Shown here one piece after another: positions 1-8,617 of a stretch of DNA of 64,000 bases. Position 1 is the first letter of the stretch. Each line of letters opens with the position of its first letter. The notes under the pieces are model-generated. The model was given only the letters and a program-made list of their open reading frames with translations, was not told the origin of the DNA and did no database searches. This DNA is from Pelomonas aquatica (lineage in GTDB: Bacteria; Pseudomonadota; Gammaproteobacteria; Burkholderiales; Burkholderiaceae_C). The position numbers were made by a program, and so were the translations under genes. The stretch spans positions 410,956-474,955 of the forward strand of contig NZ_JAPPUW010000001.1 in NCBI RefSeq assembly GCF_026712205.1. Direction: 5' to 3'.

Positions 1-1743
1 GGTGGCCTTGAAGAGGTCGAAGCCGGCCTGGCTGGACAGGCTCCACGGCGACAGGCCGCCGGCGCCGTAGGTGACGAACTGGCGCAGGTTCTTCTGCACG
101 TTGGCATAGACCTGGGCCTGCGGCGACAGCGTCCAGACCAGGCCGGCCTGCGGCAGGAACCAGCGCTTGGTGTCGATGCGGCCCTCGGGCAGCGCCGGCG
201 AGCCGCCGGTGATGGAGCCCGCCTTCTGCTGCACCGGGAAGCGGCCCTCGGCGAACTGCAGGCTGGACTTGAAGCCGGCCTGCAGCAGCAGGTCGGAGCG
301 CACCTGCCAGCTGTCCTGCAGGTGCAGCTGCACGACGCGGTTCTGGATCGTGCTGCCGTACTGCGTGATCAGCGCGTCACCGTTGGGCCGGTCGTAGGGC
401 GTGCCGGGGTTGTTGACGTCCACCGGGTACCAGCGCCGGTAGGCGTCGGCGCGGTTGTGCTCGAACCAGTAGCCGGCCTGCAGCTGGTGCTCGCCCAGCT
501 CCAGCTCGAACTTGCCGATCAGGCCGCCGCGGTCGATCCGGTACTCGGTCGTGCGCAGCGCCAGGCCGGAGTTGCCGAACACCTGCTTGAGGTTCTGGCC
601 CGGGAAGTAGACCGAGAACAGACCGGGCAGGCCGGCCACGCCGATCGGGCCGGCCACCAGGCCGGCGCCCTTGTCGTGGTGCCAGTAGAGCTGCTGGCTC
701 CAGCGCAGCGTCTCGCTCGGCTGGGCCTCGTACTTCAGATAGCCCAGCGTGTCGTCGCGCTGCGCAGCGCTGTAGTAGTTGTTGTAGTTGGCGCCCTGGG
801 CCGTCGGTGTCGCGCTGGTCTTGGGGTCCAGATAGGCCACGTAGGCGGCGAAGTCGGGGTAGTAGAACGGCCGCGTGTAGGGCTGGAAGACCTGGCTGGC
901 CGAGTGCACGGTCGAGTCCTCGTTGGGCTCGATCTTGTGGCTGTAGCTCAGGTAGGCGGTCAGCCGGTCGTCGCCCATGCGGCGCACGAACTTGGCGTTG
1001 TAGTGCTCGCCGCCCTGGCTGCCGTCGAAGTCCCAGGCGCGGGCGCGCAGGCGCATCGCCGACACATAGGCCGAGTTGCCCTCGCCGAAGTCGCCGGTGT
1101 CGTAGCGCACGAAGCTGCGCGTCGCGCTGTAGCTGCCCAGCGTCTGCTCCAGCGACAGGCGATGCTGGCTGCGCGGGTCGCTGCTGAAGGTCTCGATGGT
1201 GCCGCCGAGGTTGCTGGTGGACGCGGTGGCGAGGTCGCCCGCGCCCGAGGACAGCACGACGCTGCGCACGTTCTCGCTGCTGATGGCGCGCTGCGGCGAC
1301 AGGCCGTTGTAGTTGCCGTACTGCTGGTCGCCCAGCGGCACGCCGTCCAGCGTGTAGCCGAGCTGCTGCGCGCTGAAGCCGTGGATGAACAGCTGCGCGT
1401 TCTGCTCGTTGTTGCCCCAGGGGTCGGCGGTCTGGTAGCTGACGCCGGGCAGCGACTGCAGCGCCTTCAGCGGGTTGACGCCCGGCAGCTGGGCCTGCAC
1501 GTCGGACGCCTGCAGCGATGTGGCCGAGCGCGTGCGCTTGGCCACCACTTCCACGGCCTGCAGCGAATGGGTCGTGGCGGCGCCGCCCTCGGCCGCGTCA
1601 GACGGGGCCGGCGCGACGGAGGCTGCCGGCGCGGCGGTGTCGGCCCAGGCGGCCTGGGCCGCCAGCAGCCAGATGGCGGCGGCGACGGCGCAAAGACGGT
1701 GGGCGGAGAAACGGAATGGGGAAGGGAGGCTCGGGGCGGTCAT
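1..1743 (-). CDS. TonB-dependent outer-membrane receptor, 5' part (C-terminus outside window)
   Basis: About 580 codons are visible from the ATG at 1743 and the frame is still open at base 1, so the C-terminal barrel lies outside the window. An N-terminal signal peptide ends near an AWA-D site. It is followed by a TonB-box-like stretch (QAVEVVAKR) and a plug domain with the usual phrases LPGVNPLKALQSLPGV and GYTLDGVPLGDQQYG, then repeated amphipathic, aromatic-rich beta strands typical of a 22-strand barrel. The family takes up siderophores, cobalamin or oligosaccharides using TonB energy; nothing here shows the substrate. The adjacent helicase gene is on the same strand behind a 99-bp gap and looks unrelated. 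Confidence 0.9.
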   Translation of the reverse strand, partial: MTAPSLPSPFRFSAHRLCAVAAAIWLLAAQAAWADTAAPAASVAPAPSDAAEGGAATTHSLQAVEVVAKRTRSATSLQASDVQAQLPGVNPLKALQSLPGVSYQTADPWGNNEQNAQLFIHGFSAQQLGYTLDGVPLGDQQYGNYNGLSPQRAISSENVRSVVLSSGAGDLATASTSNLGGTIETFSSDPRSQHRLSLEQTLGSYSATRSFVRYDTGDFGEGNSAYVSAMRLRARAWDFDGSQGGEHYNAKFVRRMGDDRLTAYLSYSHKIEPNEDSTVHSASQVFQPYTRPFYYPDFAAYVAYLDPKTSATPTAQGANYNNYYSAAQRDDTLGYLKYEAQPSETLRWSQQLYWHHDKGAGLVAGPIGVAGLPGLFSVYFPGQNLKQVFGNSGLALRTTEYRIDRGGLIGKFELELGEHQLQAGYWFEHNRADAYRRWYPVDVNNPGTPYDRPNGDALITQYGSTIQNRVVQLHLQDSWQVRSDLLLQAGFKSSLQFAEGRFPVQQKAGSITGGSPALPEGRIDTKRWFLPQAGLVWTLSPQAQVYANVQKNLRQFVTYGAGGLSPWSLSSQAGFDLFKAT

Positions 1744-1842
1744 GGCAAGGGGACATTGCTGGGAGCGCGCAATGTCGCCGCCGCGCATGACGTCCGAATG
1801 AAGAATCCCGCCGCGGCGCCCGGCGCCCGGCGCTGGCCGCGG

Positions 1843-4077
1843 TCAGCGCCCGCGGCGCTGCCAGAGCGGCTTTCTGCCTTTCAGCTGCCTTTCAATGCCG
1901 TCATTGAGCCGCCCGCGCAAGTCGATGACGGCCTCCACCTCGCCGTAGACGCCGGGGAAGCGCAGGTCCAGCCACAGCCACAGCGTGCAGATGCGCAGCG
2001 CCTGCTCCATGCGGTCCAGGCGGCCGTGCTGGTCGTAGTCGTCGAGGAAATAGGGCTGACCGGCCTTGCCGGTTCGGGCGTGCTGGGTGGCCCAGCTTTC
2101 GTACTGCTCCACCAGCATCGGCAGCCGCGAGTCCACCGGCGCCTGCGCGTAGCGGAAGCGCTCCTGCAGCGGCAGCGTGGCCGCGTTGCGGTCCAGCATC
2201 TCGGCCAGCTCCAGCATCTGCTCCAGCTCGGCCACGGCGAAGTGGGCGTCGTCCAGGCGCAGCTGCTGCATGAAGATGCTCAGCACCGCATGGAGCTTGT
2301 TCACGCCCATGCGCTGCGAGATGGTCTGCACATGGCGCCAGTTCGGCGCCACCGGCGCCTTGAAGTCGCGCGGCGCGCGCGGCTCCTTGGGCAGTTGCTG
2401 GCGCAGGATCTTCATCGCGTCGGCCTCGGCCTCCTTCAGCACGGACACGAAGCCCTCGTCGTGCATGCCGTAGCGGCCCGCGCGGCCCGCGATCTGGTGC
2501 ACCTCGCTGACGCTGAGTTCGCGGTCGCCCACGCCGTCGAACTTCTCCAGCGTCGAGAACAGCACGCGGCGGATCGGCAGGTTCAGGCCCATGCCGATGG
2601 CGTCGGTCGCGACCAGCACGTCGCTGGCGCCGACGGCGAAGCGCTCGGCCTCGCGGCGCCGCACCTCGGGCGGCAGCGCGCCGTAGATGACGCTGACGGA
2701 GTGGCCGTCCTGCGCGATCTGGTCGCGCAGCATCAGCACGTCGCGGCGGCTGAAGGCGACGACCGCGTCGCCGGCCTGCAAGTGCGACATGGGCACCGGC
2801 GCGGGCATCAGCTGCACCTGCTGCTTGCGCTCGAAGAAGCGCTTCTCCGGCTTCTCGCCGCACAGCTGCAGCAGCCGCTCGATGGCCGGCGCCGCATAGG
2901 CCGAGCCGATGATGATGAGCTCGCGCGCCGGCACGCCGACGATGGCCTGCGTCCAGGCCCAGCCGCGCGAGTCGTCGAAGATCATCTGCGCCTCGTCGAT
3001 GACGGCCACGTCGATGACGTCGCGGGTGTTGACCATCTCGATGGTGCTGCTGACGACGCGCGCATTGGCCGCCGGCACGTTCTCCTCGCCGGTCAGCAGC
3101 GAGCAGGGCACGCCGCGGCCGACGAGCCGGTCGCGGCCCTCCAGCGCCAGCAGGCGCAGCGGCGCGAGGTAGGCGCCGTCCAGCGCCTGCGCCAGCCGCT
3201 CGAAGGCCGAATACGTCTTGCCGCTGTTGGGCGGGCCGAGGTAGAGCGTCACCTTGCGGCCCAGCTTGCGCGCCGCGTCGAAGCTGTCCGGATAGCCCTG
3301 GAAGGCCAGCTCGCGGCCCAGGCTGGCCAGCGTGCTCTGCTCCTCGACCTGCTGCTCCCAGCGGTCCTGGGCGCGGGTCAGCGCGGTCTTCAGGTCGCCG
3401 AAGGACATGGGCACGCCGCACTCGGCCTGCAGGCGCGGCAGCAGCGACGCGAGCTGGGCGGAGTCGCCCATGGCCTCGCTGCGCGCGACGAGGTGGTTCA
3501 GGTGCAGGGCCAGCTCGGCGGTGTAGGAATACTCGGGTGCCTGGCCCAGCGCATGCCGCAGCGCGGCTGCGTCGCCGTCGCGGAAGAAGGCCCAGACGGG
3601 CGCCTCCGGCACCGGCACGCGGTGCGACAGGTCGATGCGCCAGCCCTCGTGCGCGAGCGTGATCGGGTGCACGCACAGCCGCGTGAACACCAGGCCCTCG
3701 CGGCGCAGGCCGAGCGATTCGAGCTGGTGCAGGCGCTGCTGCAGCTGCGAGCGCAGCGTGTTGGCCAGCGGCGTCGCGTCCAGCTGGGCCAGCGCCACGG
3801 GGATCTGGGCCGGCAGGATCCAGCGGCTCGGCCGGCCACCGCCGGCGGCCTTGGAGATCTGGATGCAGCCCAGCCGGTCGAGCGCGTCGTCGCTGCCGTC
3901 GTCGAGGTCGGCCGGCACCAGCACCTGGGGCAGCGCATGGGCGGCCTGGCGGATGCGGGCCCAGTCTTCGGGCGACAGGTCGGCCGGCAGGCGCGAGGCG
4001 TGGCGCGGCTGGGGAAGGGGAAAGGCCGGCGGCGGCGCTTTGGCCGGCTTGGCGGCTGGGGAGACTTCGGGATTCAC
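1843..4077 (-). CDS. Suv3-like ATP-dependent DExH-box RNA helicase
   Basis: 744 aa. Superfamily 2 helicase motifs are plain: motif I GPPNSGKT (281-288), motif II DEAQ (361-364), GRAGR-type motif VI QIAGRAGR (528-535) and a motif V-like TDAIGMGLNL (491-500). The GPPNSGKT/DEAQ combination and the length match the Suv3 family, which in mitochondria works with an exoribonuclease in RNA decay. In bacteria the role is less clear. About 275 N-terminal residues precede the helicase core and resemble no domain I can name. The ATG at 4077 begins a low-complexity Pro/Ala head. The neighbouring receptor gene is read in the same direction, but nothing indicates a shared job. Confidence 0.85.
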   Translation of the reverse strand: MNPEVSPAAKPAKAPPPAFPLPQPRHASRLPADLSPEDWARIRQAAHALPQVLVPADLDDGSDDALDRLGCIQISKAAGGGRPSRWILPAQIPVALAQLDATPLANTLRSQLQQRLHQLESLGLRREGLVFTRLCVHPITLAHEGWRIDLSHRVPVPEAPVWAFFRDGDAAALRHALGQAPEYSYTAELALHLNHLVARSEAMGDSAQLASLLPRLQAECGVPMSFGDLKTALTRAQDRWEQQVEEQSTLASLGRELAFQGYPDSFDAARKLGRKVTLYLGPPNSGKTYSAFERLAQALDGAYLAPLRLLALEGRDRLVGRGVPCSLLTGEENVPAANARVVSSTIEMVNTRDVIDVAVIDEAQMIFDDSRGWAWTQAIVGVPARELIIIGSAYAAPAIERLLQLCGEKPEKRFFERKQQVQLMPAPVPMSHLQAGDAVVAFSRRDVLMLRDQIAQDGHSVSVIYGALPPEVRRREAERFAVGASDVLVATDAIGMGLNLPIRRVLFSTLEKFDGVGDRELSVSEVHQIAGRAGRYGMHDEGFVSVLKEAEADAMKILRQQLPKEPRAPRDFKAPVAPNWRHVQTISQRMGVNKLHAVLSIFMQQLRLDDAHFAVAELEQMLELAEMLDRNAATLPLQERFRYAQAPVDSRLPMLVEQYESWATQHARTGKAGQPYFLDDYDQHGRLDRMEQALRICTLWLWLDLRFPGVYGEVEAVIDLRGRLNDGIERQLKGRKPLWQRRGR

Positions 4078-4130
4078 GGCGGAAGTGGAACACAGGCGGG
4101 TTGGCGCCTATCCGCCGCCCCCGGGCGGCC

Positions 4131-4379
4131 TCAGCGCAGAGATCGCCCGTCGCCGCGGTTCAGCAAGGCCGTGAGGTGTTTGCACAGGTTCTCGCCGGTC
4201 GTCGTCAGGCGCAGCGTGCCGCCCTGCCATTCGAGCCAGTGCAGGGCCACGTAGTCATCGATATAGCCCTCGGCGATCTCGGCCGCGCGCCGCTGCTTGA
4301 GCAGGTCGACGGTGGCGAGCAACCGGTCACGGAGCACGTCGCGTCGCGTTGCAGCGGGGGACGAGGCGGATGGGGTCAT
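4131..4379 (-). CDS. small hypothetical protein
   Basis: 82 aa, not recognised. The ATG at 4379 is preferred over an upstream TTG at 4394 because GGAG lies about six bases before it. The protein has a charged helical N-terminal half (RRDVLRDRLLATVDLLKQRR) and a C-terminal half ending LTTTGENLCKHLTALL, which looks like a small winged-helix or effector segment. It ends 53 bp before the helicase start on the same strand and could be co-transcribed with it. No signal peptide or membrane segment is seen. Confidence 0.6.
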   Translation of the reverse strand: MTPSASSPAATRRDVLRDRLLATVDLLKQRRAAEIAEGYIDDYVALHWLEWQGGTLRLTTTGENLCKHLTALLNRGDGRSLR

Positions 4380-4521
4380 CGAGATCTCCGGCAAGGATCA
4401 ACGCGGACGGGGCTTCTCGGCCGAGTGGAACACAGCTGGGAGGCGGGTTGATGTCGGTGGCGGGAAATTGGCGTGGCGACTGCGGCCAAACGATGGGCTC
4501 CCGCATGCCTACACTCGAGCC

Positions 4522-4827
4522 ATGCATCTCAGCATCGCTCAGGCCCGCGAAGCCCTTGCCGCCCTGTGCCGCCGCCATCACATAGCGCGGCTGGAGGTGT
4601 TCGGCTCTGCGGCACGCGGTGACGACTTCAGGCCGCAGAGCGACGCCGACCTGCTGGTCGCCTTCGAGCCCGGCTTCCGCGTCGGCCTCGACGAATGGGA
4701 CGCGGCCCGGCGTGATCTCGAGTCCGTGTTGGGGCGTCGGGTCGACCTTGTGCAGGCGGACGCGGTGCGCAACCCGTTCGTGCTGCGCCAGATCGAGCGG
4801 GAGCGCGAGCTGCTCTATGCGGCGTGA
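4522..4827 (+). CDS. mntA: MntA-type nucleotidyltransferase antitoxin
   Basis: 101 aa minimal nucleotidyltransferase. The active-site motif GSAARGD is at 28-34, the metal-binding DAD at 41-43 (SDADLL) and a third acidic position in RRVDLV (D75). The family's known role, as partner of HEPN toxins, is to AMPylate a tyrosine near the toxin's catalytic histidine and so neutralise it. The ATG at 4522 was chosen because it starts just before the conserved fold; longer in-frame starts add unrelated sequence. Its stop lies inside the next gene (11-base overlap), so the two are translationally coupled, as is usual for HepT/MntA pairs. Confidence 0.88.
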   Translation: MHLSIAQAREALAALCRRHHIARLEVFGSAARGDDFRPQSDADLLVAFEPGFRVGLDEWDAARRDLESVLGRRVDLVQADAVRNPFVLRQIERERELLYAA

Positions 4828-5170
4828 TCCGCGAGCCTTCCTGTGGGATGCGCTGAGCGCCGCCGAGGCGATACAGGGTTTTGTGCAGGGCCGGGATGCA
4901 GGGTTGTACGCGGCTGATGAGCTGCTGCACTCAGCGGTGGAGCGCAAGTTCGAGATCATTGGCGAGGCTCTGGGCCAATTGGCGAGGGTCGACGCCGAAT
5001 TGGCCACACACGTGCCGCGCCTGGCCCAGATCGTGGCTTTCCGGAATGTGTTGATCCACGGATACGCCGTCGTGAATCATGCGACGGTGTGGAACGTCGT
5101 CCAGGACGCGCTGCCAGAGTTGACCGCCACGTTGCGACGACTGCTCAGCGAGGCAGATCCCGGCTCTTGA
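4817..5170 (+). CDS. hepT: HepT-like HEPN ribonuclease toxin
   Basis: 117 aa, all-helical HEPN domain (DUF86 type). The catalytic RX4HXY motif is intact as RNVLIHGY (R76, H81, Y83). Y83 corresponds to the tyrosine that MntA enzymes adenylylate in studied pairs. HEPN toxins of this class are RNases. The start ATG at 4817 overlaps the antitoxin gene by 11 bases. The 3' end overlaps the convergent gene at 5145 by 26 bases. The intact motif suggests an active toxin rather than a remnant. Confidence 0.87.
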   Translation: MRRDPRAFLWDALSAAEAIQGFVQGRDAGLYAADELLHSAVERKFEIIGEALGQLARVDAELATHVPRLAQIVAFRNVLIHGYAVVNHATVWNVVQDALPELTATLRRLLSEADPGS

Positions 5171-5786
5171 GACGCGCCAGCCTTTGGGGAAGAAAGACGA
5201 AGTACGGCGAGTCGGATTTCACCCAGGCGGGTTTGGCTTTGGCAACGGCACGGGCCATCGCCTCTTCCAGCGCCGAATCCGTCGCCAGACTCTTCAGCAG
5301 CGGCGTGAATAACCGCTCAAAGTCCGCCGCCCAAACGTGAATGTTCGGCTTGTTCGTGTCATGGCCCAGGGTCATGGCCCAGCTCGGGTTGATGCTGTCT
5401 TCCCTCTCGCACCATTTCAAATGCGAGAGGCAATAGCCAATGCAGGGCTCGAAGCCCTCAAATAGCGCACTCTTTGTCCCGCTCATCCACGGGTCCGAAG
5501 GTTCACTCACCTCGTGAAGCGTCTTTGACCTGATCACCGCGCGGCAGCTGAACGTCGCGTAACCGTTGTCGGCGCTGACGGCGCTCAGGCCGACGCTGGC
5601 CTTGATCGTCGGCCCCAGCGCCATCGTGAATGGGACAAGGGCACCTTCTTTCCACGTTGTTGGGCCATCGCACCCTTGGCGTTGCAAGAAGTCAATGGCG
5701 AAGTCGAACGCGGGGGCGGACTGCAGTCCCCACCAACGCAGCGTGGACTTGGGAGCGTTCGAAAGCGATTTGATGGGCTTTGGCAT
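5145..5786 (-). CDS. hypothetical protein
   Basis: 213 aa, not recognised. It starts one base after the stop of the deacetylase/caspase gene on the same strand and is therefore almost certainly its operon partner. It has no signal peptide or clear membrane helix, is rich in Trp and Cys in its middle (for example CIGYCLSHLKWCERED), and has a basic C-terminus (LPQRLARLKSRDLPR). It has more lysine and aromatic residues than neighbouring proteins. The 3' end overlaps hepT by 26 bases in convergent orientation. No function is proposed. Confidence 0.7.
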   Translation of the reverse strand: MPKPIKSLSNAPKSTLRWWGLQSAPAFDFAIDFLQRQGCDGPTTWKEGALVPFTMALGPTIKASVGLSAVSADNGYATFSCRAVIRSKTLHEVSEPSDPWMSGTKSALFEGFEPCIGYCLSHLKWCEREDSINPSWAMTLGHDTNKPNIHVWAADFERLFTPLLKSLATDSALEEAMARAVAKAKPAWVKSDSPYFVFLPQRLARLKSRDLPR

Positions 5787-5787
5787 C

Positions 5788-8529
5788 TCACAACGCCTTC
5801 GGCCTCGTCCCCTCCGACGGATTCGCAATCCACCCCTGCAACTCCGCCGCCCGCGCATGCCTGGGCGCCAACTCCAGGAAGGTCTTGTAGGCCGCCATCG
5901 CCTTGGCGTCGTCGCCGGCCTGCAGCCGCGCATCACCCAGATTGAGCCAGGCCAGCGCGCGGCTGCCGTCCATGTCGACGGCCTTCTCGAACCACGCGGC
6001 CGCATCGGCGGGCTTGCCGCGGCGGTAGAGCACAAAGCCCAGGTTGTTGGCGGCAAGAGCGAACTTGGGTTGCAGCTGCAGCGCCTCCTTGAACGCGGCC
6101 TCGGCCTCGTCGTAGCGGCGCTCGCGGTAGAGCTGCAGGCCGCGGTCGTTGGCGCGCTGGGCGGCCACGCGGGCGCCGGGGTCGACGCGCACGGTCGGCG
6201 CGGCAAGCGCCTGGTCCTTGCCGTCCAGGCCCTTGATCGTCACCTGCACGGCGCTGGCCGCGGTCGCCACCTGGCGGCCGGCGCTGCTGGCCTCGTCAAC
6301 CTTCAGCGCGAGCCGGCTGGCCCTGTCGTCCAGCTGGGCCACGGCGCCGCTCAGCGCCGGCTCCTGTGCCACCGGCAGCTCGAAGACGAATTCGCCGCCC
6401 TCGCTGCCCGGCAGGCTGCCGAAGGCGGGGGTCTGGTGGGCGATGGCCGACACGGCGGGCGCGACGTAGGCGGCCAGCTCGGTGGCGGTGATGAGGCCGT
6501 CGCCATTCAGGTCGGCCTTGCCGGACAGCGCCTGCAGCAGCGTCCACGTGAACACCGAGTGGCCGCCGGGGCCGTCGTCGGCGACCTGCTGGTCGGCGCC
6601 GCCGGCGGTCATCATCTGGCGGCCGATGCGGCGCGCGTTGGTGCGGGCGAAGTTGCTGTCCGCCGCCGCCGAGCCGCCGCGGGTCAGGCCCAGGCCGGAG
6701 TAGCAGGCGTCGATGACGAAGAGGGCGTGCTTGGCGGTGATGGCTTCGGCCACCTCCTGCAGCTGCGGCATCGCGATGGCGTCGGCCTGCAGGTTGTTCA
6801 GGCCGGCGTCCACCGGCACGATGTAGCCGACCTCGCGGCCGCTGGGCAGCTTGCGCGTGCTGCCGTGGCCGGCGAAGAAGACGAAGACGCGGTCGTCGCG
6901 CTTCACGCGCTTGGGGTCGCCGAAGCGGTCGTTGAGCGCCTTCAGGATGTTGGCGCGCGTCGCGTCGGCATCGGTCAGCAGCGTGACGTGGTCGGCCGCG
7001 AAGCCGAAGCGCGTGACCAGGGTGTCGCGCATGGCCTGGGCGTCGCGCACCGCATGCGACAGCCTGGGCCAGGCCGTGTATTGGTTGATGCCGATGACCA
7101 GTGCATGGCTGTCGCGGTAAAGCTCGCCCGCGGCGGGTGGCGGCGCGGCGGCGGCCTTCTCGGCCGAGACGACGAACTGGCCGCCCTGGTAGCTGGCGAA
7201 GCGCCAGCCCTCGGCGGCGAGCTGGTCCAGCACCAGCGGCAGGGCCTGCACGGTGCGGGCGTGGATGTCGTGGAAGAGCACGATGCCGCGCTGCTGCCTG
7301 TCCAGCTCGGCCATCACGCGGGCGGCGATGCTCTTGGGGATGGGGTCGCTCCAGTCCAGCGAGTCCACGTTCCACATCATCGAGCGCAGCTTCAGCGTCT
7401 CGATGGTGGTCAGCGCGCCGTCGTTGCGGGCACCGTAGGGGAAGCGGAACAGCGCGTCGCCGTTGCGGCCCGCGGCGTCCAGCAGCGCCTCCGTGTTGGC
7501 GGCCTCCTCCTTGACCTTGGGCAGCTCGAACTTGCTCATCAGCCCGTGCGTGAAGCTGTGGTTGGCGATCTGGTGGCCGGCGGCCAGCACCCGCTTGGCC
7601 ACCGCGCTGCCATTGCCGGGCTGCACGGCGCCGGCGGCGTCCACCTTGCCCAGGTTCTGGCCCAGCTCAAAGAACACGGCCGGCGCGTTGTAGCGCTTCA
7701 GGATCTCCAGGATCTCGTCGGTGTAGTGCGGGTGCGGGCCGTCGTCGAAGGTCAGCAGCACGGTCTTGGGCGGCAGCTTGTCGCCGAAGACCTCGCGCTC
7801 CTTGGCGGCCACGCCGCGCAGGCCGCCCGAAGCGGCGGAGGCCGGCGGCTCGGGCGTCAGGTCCGCCGCCGCGGGCAGCTGTGCGCCGTACTGCTTCATG
7901 ACCGCCTCGCGCGTGTGCAGCACCTTGAGCTTGGCGACGTAGTCGGCCCACTTCTCGCGCTTGAGCGCCATGCCGCGCTTCGCAAAGCCGCCGAAGACGT
8001 CCTTGAGCTCCTGCTCATAGGCCTTCTCGACTTCGGCCAGCGTGTCCAGGTCGTCCTGCGCGCGGCGCGCGAGCTTGATGCCCTCCAGCGTCTGCGCCGT
8101 CTTCAGCCCCGTGGCGAGCTGGCTCAGCACCTCCTTGAACGCGAGGCGGTCGGCGTCGAACCAGCCCGGCTCGCTCTCGATGCGCGTCAGCAGCGCGGCC
8201 GTGGCCTCCAGCGCGTCGGGCTTCAGCGCCGCGTCGGCCAGGTGCTGCTGGCCTTGCAGCAGTTCGTGGAAGAGCTGCTGGCCCAGGGCCTGCACCTCGC
8301 TGCGCTGCACCGGCGGCAGCGCGGCCTCGCCGTCCATCAGCACGATGATCCGGCGGTGCAGGGCCAGCAGGCCGTCGGCCTCGTCGCGCAGCTGGGCCGT
8401 GGCGCCGGCGTCCTGCGCGGCGGAGGCGGCGGGCAGCGCGGCGGGAACATCGTTGACGCGCTGGCAGGCGCTCAGCGCGAGGGCAGCGGTCAGCAGCAGG
8501 GCGGTCTGGGCGTGGCGCAGGGCGGGCAT
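5788..8529 (-). CDS. lipoprotein fusion: polysaccharide deacetylase + caspase-like peptidase + EF-hand + TPR
   Basis: 913 aa from the ATG at 8529; a TTG two codons upstream is possible. Order of parts: lipoprotein signal with lipobox LSAC (Cys about 22); a 230-residue helical region; a NodB-type deacetylase with TFDDGPHPH (metal and catalytic Asp about 262-263), HSFTH (His 324 and 328), FRFPYGAR and LFHDIH; a caspase-like C14 domain starting HALVIGINQY, with His in FAGHGS (about 555) and Cys in DACYSG (about 609); an EF-hand-like loop DLNGDGLITATE; and about three TPRs at the C-terminus. Both enzymatic domains keep their key residues. The lipobox places it at an envelope membrane facing the periplasm. 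Joint function is unknown; cell-wall or polysaccharide remodelling linked to proteolysis is an inference. Confidence 0.85.
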   Translation of the reverse strand: MPALRHAQTALLLTAALALSACQRVNDVPAALPAASAAQDAGATAQLRDEADGLLALHRRIIVLMDGEAALPPVQRSEVQALGQQLFHELLQGQQHLADAALKPDALEATAALLTRIESEPGWFDADRLAFKEVLSQLATGLKTAQTLEGIKLARRAQDDLDTLAEVEKAYEQELKDVFGGFAKRGMALKREKWADYVAKLKVLHTREAVMKQYGAQLPAAADLTPEPPASAASGGLRGVAAKEREVFGDKLPPKTVLLTFDDGPHPHYTDEILEILKRYNAPAVFFELGQNLGKVDAAGAVQPGNGSAVAKRVLAAGHQIANHSFTHGLMSKFELPKVKEEAANTEALLDAAGRNGDALFRFPYGARNDGALTTIETLKLRSMMWNVDSLDWSDPIPKSIAARVMAELDRQQRGIVLFHDIHARTVQALPLVLDQLAAEGWRFASYQGGQFVVSAEKAAAAPPPAAGELYRDSHALVIGINQYTAWPRLSHAVRDAQAMRDTLVTRFGFAADHVTLLTDADATRANILKALNDRFGDPKRVKRDDRVFVFFAGHGSTRKLPSGREVGYIVPVDAGLNNLQADAIAMPQLQEVAEAITAKHALFVIDACYSGLGLTRGGSAAADSNFARTNARRIGRQMMTAGGADQQVADDGPGGHSVFTWTLLQALSGKADLNGDGLITATELAAYVAPAVSAIAHQTPAFGSLPGSEGGEFVFELPVAQEPALSGAVAQLDDRASRLALKVDEASSAGRQVATAASAVQVTIKGLDGKDQALAAPTVRVDPGARVAAQRANDRGLQLYRERRYDEAEAAFKEALQLQPKFALAANNLGFVLYRRGKPADAAAWFEKAVDMDGSRALAWLNLGDARLQAGDDAKAMAAYKTFLELAPRHARAAELQGWIANPSEGTRPKAL

Positions 8530-8582
8530 GGTCAAGCTGGGGCCGGGGACGGGCGTGATTGTGCTGCCCGCCGTCCGCGCGC

Positions 8583-8617
8583 TTGCCGGTATTTGTCACT
8601 TCGAGTATTCTGGAAAT
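8583..8617 (+). promoter_or_regulatory. putative arsR promoter, possibly leaderless
   Basis: TTGCCG (8583-8588) and TATTCT (8606-8611) are spaced by 17 bases, a fair sigma-70-type match in a locally AT-rich patch. The -10 hexamer ends only six bases before the arsR ATG at 8618. No Shine-Dalgarno sequence fits, so transcription may begin at or next to the start codon. Short inverted arms TATTT/AAATA around 8590-8618 could be part of an ArsR operator. Confidence 0.4.

Noticed and set aside
322..4254. Very long open frame on the plus strand opposite the TonB receptor and helicase genes
   Set aside because: Val/Ala/Arg/Gln/His-rich composition and lack of domains mark it as an antisense shadow of high-GC genes; the minus-strand readings have clear motifs.
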